A DNA stretch of 64,000 nucleotides from Cinclus cinclus. Lineage: Eukaryota; Chordata; Aves; Passeriformes; Cinclidae. Position numbers and translations under genes: made by a program. The notes beneath the pieces are model-generated. The model had not been told where the DNA came from. It worked only from the letters and a program-made list of their open reading frames with translations, and ran no database searches. The stretch's first letter is position 1. Every line of letters begins with the position of its first letter. Where the stretch lies: the NCBI RefSeq assembly GCF_963662255.1, contig NC_085060.1:7503630-7567629 (forward strand), written 5' to 3'. Below, one piece after another: positions 11,701 to 64,000 of this stretch.

Positions 11701-11706
11701 TTTATT
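11701..11706 (-). terminator. YIPF6: Candidate distal poly(A) signal of YIPF6
   Basis: AATAAA on the minus strand, about 1.17 kb past the YIPF6 stop. Placed here because the gene needs a 3' end in this interval. No clear downstream GT-rich element was checked. Confidence 0.3.
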
Positions 11707-12641
11707 AAAGTATTAAGCAAAATTAAAACCCCACAAAACAACCCACAGAAACAGTGTCAGACATCTCATAGGATGTACAAGGAAACAAAATGCACATTTG
11801 CAGACATTTCTTTGCTGTCCCCATGAACAACCAAAGGAACAGTGACACAGAGGCAGGTGAGAGCAGAATTCACATTCTGCTTCAGAGCAGCCAACACCTC
11901 TAGTACCATTTACTTCCCTTCCTTCAAGCTGTTTTAACACTTTGGGGCCCAAGCCCCGGTATGGTTTTTCAGACCCAAACAGCCTGTGCAGCAAATTTCC
12001 TACACAGGAAATTCCTGTGCTCAATTTCCTGCACAGAACCCTTTGTTTTTATCATACATACACATTCATGGTATTTTCCAGGGAATTTTCCCTTCCCAAA
12101 AGCAGAGTGAGAGCCCAGTCTCTGCTACAAATCAGTCTCAGTATTTCTGCAGGACTCTCAGCTTTTTTCCCTGTGGTCACAGGTCTGGAACTTGCAGTGA
12201 GCCCACAATCTCCTCATGGATGCAGTGCTGAAGGCACCAAGCTGGAACCCTCTTTCCAGCCACACGAAGGGATGGATACACACAACACATGGACATAGGA
12301 AAAAGCAACTCCCTGCCACCAGCTCCAATTCCCTGCAAAGGGACCCAGCTGAGTTTTGACTGAACTCTCCTTTCCTGGGAAAACCCCAGTCCCACAATGC
12401 CCTGGGTGTGCATCCCACCACTCTACAAGGGAATGAAAAGGAGTCAGATACATCTCTGTGCTCTCCACAAATCACTGCAGTGAAGTTCTATGGTTTGATA
12501 AGGCATTTTTATCTTCAGTGAGAATCCAAGCACAGGCAGGAAATCTGCCAAGTCGTGCAAATTTCAACTCCCAAAAGCTTGAAAATCCAGGGTCTCCTGC
12601 TCTCTCCTCAGATGGAACAATCCTTGTCCCGGTGGCCATCG

Positions 12642-12647
12642 TTTATT
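12642..12647 (-). terminator. YIPF6: Candidate proximal poly(A) signal of YIPF6
   Basis: AATAAA on the minus strand about 230 nt past the YIPF6 stop codon. It would give a short 3' UTR. Confidence 0.35.
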
Positions 12648-12874
12648 TAACACCAGTAGAGAACAGGGCTAAATAAACCACTCAGCAGCTTGACCTCAGT
12701 ATCTTTCACAAAGAGGGACACACAAATGAGCACTTTTTGCAGCTCTCTGGCTTTATCCCACAACTTGCCTTTTTACAGGATCCCTATATATAAATTATAA
12801 AGAGATAAAGCCAAGGATTCACTGCAGCGTCCATGAGAAAGTCCAGTCTGTGTACCAGTCCCCCGGGATGGTGC

Positions 12875-12993
12875 TCACTGGGGGGTGAAGGTCAGGATCA
12901 TCCAGCTGATGACGAAGTAGAAGAGGAAGATGGGGTACACGACAAGAGCCTTGCGGTTGGGGGGTTGGCTGTCTGCCAGGAATGCCGTGGATG
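12875..12993 (-). CDS. YIPF6: YIPF6 coding exon 7 with stop
   Basis: Thirty-eight codons after a shared one: STAFLADSQPPNRKALVVYP and the last transmembrane segment, ending TFTPQ and TGA at 12875-12877. The end matches the vertebrate family exactly in place. Confidence 0.95.
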
Positions 12994-15900
12994 CTGCAGA
13001 GACACAAAACACCTGGAGCAGGAGCACCCTCACAGCCCCCACTGCATGGAGCAAATTGCAGTGAGGATCTGTAATAGTGCAACTGTGTTGAAAAAGAAAG
13101 CACTGCCTGAACCAACAGGCTGTAATCACCAAATGAAACTTCCTTTATCATATAGAATGACAAGTCATAGAATCATGAAATCACAGCATGGTTTGGCTTG
13201 GAAGGGATATCCAGTTCCACCCCCTGCCACAGGGACATCTTCCACTAGCCCAGGTTGCTCCAAGCCCTGACCAGCCTGGCCATAAATGCTGATTAACACT
13301 GTACAATGACAGCCAGACTTAGAGATACAGAGAAGAAAGAAGATACAGGAGAAATAGTGCAAATGCATCTCTACAAAATCAGCATTTTCTAACAGTATTT
13401 ATAACATAATCATAGAATAAACCACCAAACAGCCTCACAGAGTTCAATACTAAATCATCCTGCTGCCCAAGGCAATTTCCATATGGCCATGGAGATCACC
13501 AGGACCAGAGTCAGAGGCTGAACCTCTGAACTATTTCTACAGCCCCTCAGCAGCCCAGGGACACCTTGGACTAGAGCATCCCTTGGTTTTGCCCAAGGGA
13601 ATGAACAGGGATCAAGCTCCCCAAGCACAGGGCACAGGTGAGGGACTCACCCAAGGTGGACCAGCCGAACATGGCCCCCACCACGATGAGGCGGATGATA
13701 AAGCTGACAGTGCCTGCGCCTGCCAGCAGCACCAGCCTGCACACCAGCATGGCCACGGTCAGCGGCATCACGCAGTACCCCAGCACACACAGGCTCTGGA
13801 AGAAGGAGCTGCACAGGGAGACACCAACAGGAAAACAGCAGTCAGGCCAGAACTCCATGCATAGAGAGAGTGTGAACTGCCCCGGAACAAACCCGCACTC
13901 ACATGGTCCCTCCCAGAAGCTTTGAGTTGAGCGTGATGACAACGGCCCCAAACCAGATGATGACAAACACCTCGGCAAACTGGGGCCCTCCATCATCCTT
14001 GCTGTCTGCAGAGCCACCCTGCAGCATCCTGGAGTGGGGAACAGGGAGAAACAGCTGCAGTGGGGAACAGACAGATGGAGGCATCAGCACTGATGGAGTT
14101 TTCCCAGACTGGAGTAGGTGCCAGAGCAGGAGCCCCAACACTGACCCCTAGTTATGCTGCAGGCACATAGTTTTTCATCCATTTTATATTTTCATGATAT
14201 CCTAAGTTTTGCACGGGAAAGGAAAATGGTTGTGGCTCAACTGAGGTGATTCCAGTCCATTTGTTTCCCTGTTTTGAGGGCTGTGAAAGCATTCAGAAGG
14301 CAATCAAGCCATGGATAATAGGCAGAGATGGAAATTAGAGTACTGAAGTTTTTTTACTTGTCAAAGCAGCAGGGTAGTGTGTGATTGGACAAACCTGCCT
14401 CAGAGAAACCTTGGAATAACTACAGGATGCAAGCACCACAGCTGAATCAGGACAGCTTGAGACACCTTCAGCAAAATCATTCCTAAGCCAGAGGACCAGG
14501 AAGAGTTCATCCTTAAATCCTAAATTCAGGAACAGGAGGTGCTAATGGGCTTGAAGTATCACAAACACATTTTATCAGAGAACCCAACTAAGCAGTGATT
14601 GCACAACACAGAGAGGAATCAGATGAAATTGATCTTAACACACTAATTAGTAATTTTTAACCTCTCATTTCCCTCATGCACCGGGCTACAATTCCCTCAG
14701 AATACTCACAGAGCCAGGGAGACACACAGCACCAATGGGCCCCACAGATCCCCTGCAGGGAGAAGAAAAACACATCACAAAAGTCACAGAACCATCTCAG
14801 TTCTGCTTTCCTGGGAGTGACAAAGCCTCCTGCCCTACTCCCCAGGTACCATTTTCCACATCTCACTACATTACAATTTTCTTATTCAGCATCTTACATC
14901 ACAATCTGTAATAAAATTCATTCGAGATGCACCAGTTGCTAAAGCTCCCAGTTCTACTCGTCCTGGCCCACACCACCCTGTCACAGAGCCCTGGTGACAC
15001 CCCAGCTGTCAGCTCTGCTGCTCAGGATGTTCAGCATTCCTGAATCCCTGTCCCACTGGATTCTGCCTCTCCTCTGGAGGTCAGGAGGGCCCCAGCACTT
15101 ACAGTCCCTGAGGAGTGCGCTGCTCTTCCTGGGATACATGACATGGACAAACTTCTTCCCAACAGCCTTCAGGTCCCTCATCTGAAACAAAAACACTTTC
15201 ATCTATCCCTCACAAAAATTACAGCTCCCAGCTAAAGCAATGAGACAGAAGTAAAGGAATATGGATGGCAGATCAGGAGAGGACCCAACACGAGAAATTC
15301 TGTAGCACCCTCTTCAACAAACAATGACTGCTTTTCCTACATTCCTTAACAACCACAGCATCACATCCTTCTCTTTAACAACCACAATATTCTATCTTTT
15401 AATAACACCAGAATGTAACCAACAATTTGTTTGCTCCTCTAGGAAAGTAAAATAAATGAAAAACACCTTCAGTCAGTGGAGTGTCTCACAAGCTCCCACT
15501 GAGGCCTCTGCCCTCACATTGATTTCAGAATCACACAGAAACTTTGGGCCACAGACACTTTTTGACCCACAGGAATCTGTTTTACATGATGAGTTCTACA
15601 ACAATCCACTCTGAAGTGCAGGTTGAGCAGAGCTGTGCAAAAACAAGGTTTTGTACAACAGCTGCCAAAGACACCAAAAAACCTGATTTTTACCCCAGCC
15701 ACAGGCTCAGACTCACAATGGTATCCTTGACTGGCTCATCCAGCGTGGAGTAATCCTCATCAGGAGAGTGAGATCCCACAGGGACAGTGATCTCCCCCTC
15801 CACTGGAATATCCTGGGATATTGACACATCTGCCAGACCTGGGAACTGAATGGAAACAAACATTTAGAAACAAACACAAACATGCTCGTGTGCACCTCAG

Positions 15901-16695
15901 AAGGGTTGGGGATGGACAGAGCTGCTAAGAATTCAGGGATACAGTAAATAAAAGGTTCTGCAGCAGGGCCCGGCTGTCACTGCCCGATGTGAGCAGGTCA
16001 TGGCCTGCAGAGCTGAGCAGGTGTGTGTGAGCCTGTTCCCTGCCACCCCCAGAACCCGCCCTCTGTGCTTTGTTCCGGCAGCAGTAACTGAAAGAAGTAA
16101 AAAGCTGTGTTTTAAGGGAGGTGATGCCTGAGGGCTGCACAGCTCCGAGTACTCGCATTGAACAGCCCCGGGGACACGGACACCCCCGGCCCGGACACAC
16201 ACCGAGGCTACTCAGCGATCAGGCTTAGCCGGGCTGATGCCCTTCCCGCCTGCCGGCGAAGAAAGCTCTGGGATGCCCGGAGACAAACAGGGGGCACAGC
16301 CCGACAGGTTCTACGGCAAAGACTGGGGCAGGCGGGGTAGGGACGGCACGGCAGAGGCCGGCGGCTCCCCGGCTCTGCGCCTGACCCTGTTCCTTTTGCC
16401 TCTTCTTTTCCTGTTGCCTTCCTTGCCCCTGTCCTCGGCCTCTTTGCCCGTCCAAGCCCTTCGGACGACCCGCCGCCCGCGCAGGCCTCCAGACCCCACT
16501 CCGCCTTTGCCCGGCACCTCTAACTTTGACCGACAGCGTGGCCCTGCTCAGGGAGAGAGGGAGGCCCGAACATCCGCGACCCGCCCGCAGTCCGGCCTTC
16601 CCGGTTTCCCTCCTGACCTCCCCAACCTCCCCCAGGGCCGCCCCGGCCGCACTCACCAGGGTCCCCCCAGCCCCGCTCCCCTCGGCCGCCGCCAT
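12875..16695 (-). CDS. YIPF6: YIPF6, complete gene, seven coding exons (230 aa)
   Basis: YIPF6 is a Yip1-domain multi-pass protein of the Golgi/ER-Golgi membranes that takes part in vesicle trafficking with other YIPF proteins. The coding exons on the minus strand are 16657-16695, 15717-15845, 15103-15181, 14710-14752, 13903-14028, 13651-13808 and 12875-12993. All have AG acceptors, gtgagt or gtaagt donors, and matching phases. The product is 230 aa against 236 in human. It has a short acidic cytosolic head (ISQDIPVEGEITVPV, then MRDLKAVGKKFVHVMYPRK), then five hydrophobic segments and a C-terminus ending FLFYFVISWMILTFTPQ, as in vertebrate YIPF6. The first ATG lies in a YY1-type box. It is divergently paired with OPHN1, as in human. 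The acceptor of exon 2 was set at 15845/15846 because only that choice keeps frame and gives the conserved FPGLAD. Confidence 0.95.
13160..13290 (-). mobile_element. CR1 LINE 3' end in YIPF6 intron 6
   Basis: The plus strand begins with the mirror of the CR1 terminus (tcatagaatcatgaaatcac, ggtttggcttggaaggga) and continues through ccagttccaccccctgccac to gaccagcctggcc. It is therefore a short, 5'-truncated CR1 in minus orientation inside the intron. Confidence 0.9.
13651..13808 (-). CDS. YIPF6: YIPF6 coding exon 6
   Basis: Codes for SFFQSLCVLGYCVMPLTVAM and two further hydrophobic segments (CRLVLLAG..., FIIRLIVVGAMFGWSTL). FQSLCVLGYC is the most conserved Yip1-domain motif in this protein. 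Length 158 nt, donor gtgagt. Confidence 0.95.
13903..14028 (-). CDS. YIPF6: YIPF6 coding exon 5
   Basis: Codes for MLQGGSADSKDDGGPQFAEV and the second hydrophobic segment (FVIIWFGAVVITLNSKLLGGT). The lumenal or cytosolic loop DSKDDGGPQFAE is a YIPF6 hallmark. Length 126 nt, phases 2 to 2. Confidence 0.93.
14710..14752 (-). CDS. YIPF6: YIPF6 coding exon 4 (43-nt microexon)
   Basis: A 43-nt exon coding for the first part of transmembrane segment 1 (WDLWGPLVLCVSLAL with shared end codons). Its length is not a multiple of three, so skipping it would shift the frame. Acceptor ctgcag, donor gtgagt. Confidence 0.9.
15103..15181 (-). CDS. YIPF6: YIPF6 coding exon 3
   Basis: Twenty-six codons plus one base, MRDLKAVGKKFVHVMYPRKS through LLRD, the conserved basic segment just before the membrane part of the Yip1 domain. 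Donor gtaagt. Confidence 0.92.
15717..15845 (-). CDS. YIPF6: YIPF6 coding exon 2
   Basis: Forty-three codons in phase 0 on both sides. Codes for FPGLADVSISQDIPVEGEI and the acidic cytosolic stretch ending STLDEPVKDTI. An AG seven bases further in (cccag) would break the frame with exon 1, so the outer AG is used. Confidence 0.9.
16657..16695 (-). CDS. YIPF6: YIPF6 coding exon 1
   Basis: Thirteen codons (MAAAEGSGAGGTL), ending in phase 0 at gtgagt. The exon is short and GC-rich, as expected for a CpG-island first exon, and the Ala/Gly/Glu head is poorly conserved between vertebrates. The initiator ATG overlaps an AAGATGGCGGC box. Confidence 0.85.
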
Positions 16696-16698
16696 CTT
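16688..16698 (-). promoter_or_regulatory. YIPF6: YY1-type box overlapping the YIPF6 start codon
   Basis: AAGATGGCGGC on the minus strand, the YY1 consensus, includes the YIPF6 ATG. This placement just downstream of the start site is typical of housekeeping promoters. Confidence 0.6.
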
Positions 16699-16724
16699 TG
16701 CCGCCCCGGCGACGTGGAGGCCTC

Positions 16725-16732
16725 TGACGTCA
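16725..16732. promoter_or_regulatory. Palindromic CRE (TGACGTCA)
   Basis: Full consensus CREB/ATF site 30 bp upstream of the YIPF6 ATG. CGTCA half-sites follow near 16749 and 16756. In a bidirectional promoter it could act on both genes. Confidence 0.6.
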
Positions 16733-16810
16733 TCACCGCGCTCCGCAGCGTCACGCGTCACCGCCGGCGCGTCCATGGCAACGCGTGCGGGCGGTGCCGC
16801 CCCCGCCCCG

Positions 16811-16824
16811 CCGGCAGGGGGCGC
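16811..16824 (+). promoter_or_regulatory. CTCF-like core motif in the shared promoter
   Basis: CCGGCAGGGGGCGC on the plus strand matches the CTCF core with one difference. It is oriented opposite to the motif at 8994-9008. Confidence 0.4.
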
Positions 16825-17100
16825 AGTCAGAGCGGCGCGCGGGGCGGCGGTAGCGCCCGGAGCGGAGCGGAGCGCGCCCCGCACCGTGCGGAGCGGAGCG
16901 ACCCCGGGCGGCTCATCCCGGACTACACCTCCCGGCGGCAGCGGCGCGGCCGGAAGCACGGAGAGAGGGCGGGCGGGGGTCCCTCGGCTGAGGCGCGGCA
17001 GCGGGAGCGGGCGGGGAGCGGCGGGCGGGGCCGGGCGGGCGGGGCGGGCCCGCGGGATGCCGGCGGCGCGGGGCGCCCGGGGCGGCGGCGGCGGCGGTAG

Positions 17101-63126
<46,026 letters not shown>

Positions 63127-64000
63127 GTAAGCCAGCAGCACCTGGTGGGTGCATGGTGCTGGTGGGGACACCTGGGGGCTCAGTGGCACCTGTGGATGTC
63201 CCTTGGCACTGGTGTGAGTGCAGGTTTGAGTGTCACTTGGAAAGCTGAGCAGAGGGGACAGCCAGGGAGGGGAGCAGGGTCACAGTGAAGGCAAACACAA
63301 AGCTTTTGTGCTGCTCAAGCACAGCCCCAGGGCTGAGCTTTGTCCCATCCCCTTCCCTGCTGTTCCTGGGTCGGTGGAGCTCAGCCCCTCCCTGCCTACC
63401 CCCAGCAAACCTCTGAAATGAGACACTTTCTGGGGCAGGAAAAGATCCAGCTTGGATCTTTTTAAGGAAACTGGATGAAATTCAGCTTCATCTCATCCTC
63501 AGATTTCTTTAAGATTTTAAGAGAGTCAGAAACTCTGCTGGCTTTAATGGGAATTAACCAAAAGAAAGCAAAAGATGCCATGAGGATCAGCTCTGTGCCA
63601 GAACTGCCTGGGAGAACTTCTCCTTCTTAAGCAAGGGTGGGAGCATGTAAACACTGAAGGAAAGACCATAAGGGGGATGGATGCACATAGGATTATAGGC
63701 AAGAGCACAGAAATAATTCCTGGGTGTGGCATTTGGTGCTAGCTGGTGTGGTGGTGTTTGGTCAAAGGTTAGACTCCATGATCTTGGAGATCTTTCCCAG
63801 GCTAAATGATTCCATGGTTCTACAAACAGCCCAGCCAAAGTGCTGGTGGGTCATGTGAGGGTGGAGCAGGCTCAGAAGGAGCCTGGCTATGCCTTGGCAC
63901 AGGAACTGTCAATTGAAGGTGATCTCTGCAGTTCTGCCAATGCTGCAGCTCATTCCCCTGGCACAGAGCAGATCTCATTAGCAAATTTCCAGGTCAAATT
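63127..64000 (+). other. OPHN1: OPHN1 intron 21 start (or 3' UTR of a read-through form)
   Basis: Follows the gtaagc donor. I looked for the expected last exon (Arg/Ser-rich, coding for the end of the protein) and did not find it. No AATAAA was noted on the plus strand to support a 3' UTR ending here. A CR1 terminus lies at 63745-63822. Confidence 0.55.
63745..63822 (+). mobile_element. CR1 LINE terminal fragment
   Basis: Plus-orientation CR1 end: ggtggtgtttggtcaaaggt, agactccatgatcttggag, then atctttcccaggctaaatga and ttccatggttct. Confidence 0.85.

Larger units (their letters stand above)
11701..12874 (-). other. YIPF6: Candidate YIPF6 3' UTR
   Basis: The stretch follows the YIPF6 stop codon on the minus strand. 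It is unbroken by any recognisable exon and holds two AATAAA hexamers on the transcript strand, at 12642-12647 and 11701-11706. The first would give a UTR of about 250 nt and the second about 1.2 kb. Which is used cannot be told from sequence. Confidence 0.45.

Noticed and set aside
15839..15845. Alternative acceptor for YIPF6 exon 2 at 15838/15839
   Set aside because: It would break the reading frame with exon 1 (phase 0) and lose the conserved FPG; the outer acceptor fits both.

Overview
The window is vertebrate nuclear DNA, almost certainly from a bird. Decayed CR1 LINE pieces are its only recognisable interspersed repeats, introns are short, GC-rich minisatellites are present, and the recognisable genes are single-copy vertebrate genes split by GT-AG introns. 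I cannot name the species. I see no prokaryotic, viral or CRISPR content. Exon edges were set by hand from splice sites, reading phase and remembered family sequence. Every junction listed keeps the frame.

Layout. Positions 1-505 hold an old CR1 fragment. From there to 7537, on the minus strand, lies the 5' part of RNF128 (GRAIL, a PA-domain/RING E3 ubiquitin ligase). Two alternative first exons are present (5924-6362 and 7132-7537), each coding for a signal peptide plus PA domain and each ending in phase 1. The TM/RING exons lie off the left edge. A roughly 36-bp minisatellite (6471-6838) sits just upstream of the first of these exons. From 7538 to about 11700 is intergenic DNA with an 11-bp-periodic minisatellite (9031-9325), a CTCF-type motif beside it and a CR1 tail. 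YIPF6 (Golgi Yip1-family membrane protein) follows on the minus strand, complete in seven coding exons (12875-16695, 230 aa). A CpG-rich head-to-head promoter (ATG to ATG 462 bp) separates it from OPHN1 (oligophrenin-1, BAR-PH-RhoGAP), which runs on the plus strand from 17158 to beyond the right edge. Twenty-one OPHN1 coding exons (765 complete codons) are in the window; only the short C-terminal exon is missing. The rest is OPHN1 intron.

The three genes act in different processes: ubiquitin ligation in the endosomal/secretory system, Golgi trafficking, and Rho/membrane dynamics at synapses. They do not form a pathway. What links them is genome layout: a shared OPHN1/YIPF6 promoter, and RNF128 placed behind YIPF6, which differs from the human X-chromosome order as I remember it.

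I found no convincing undescribed system. The points most worth checking are the minisatellite at the RNF128 promoter, the 11-mer array beside a CTCF motif, an intronic CpG cluster in OPHN1, a NAGNAG acceptor, and a last-in-window OPHN1 donor that overlaps an in-frame stop.
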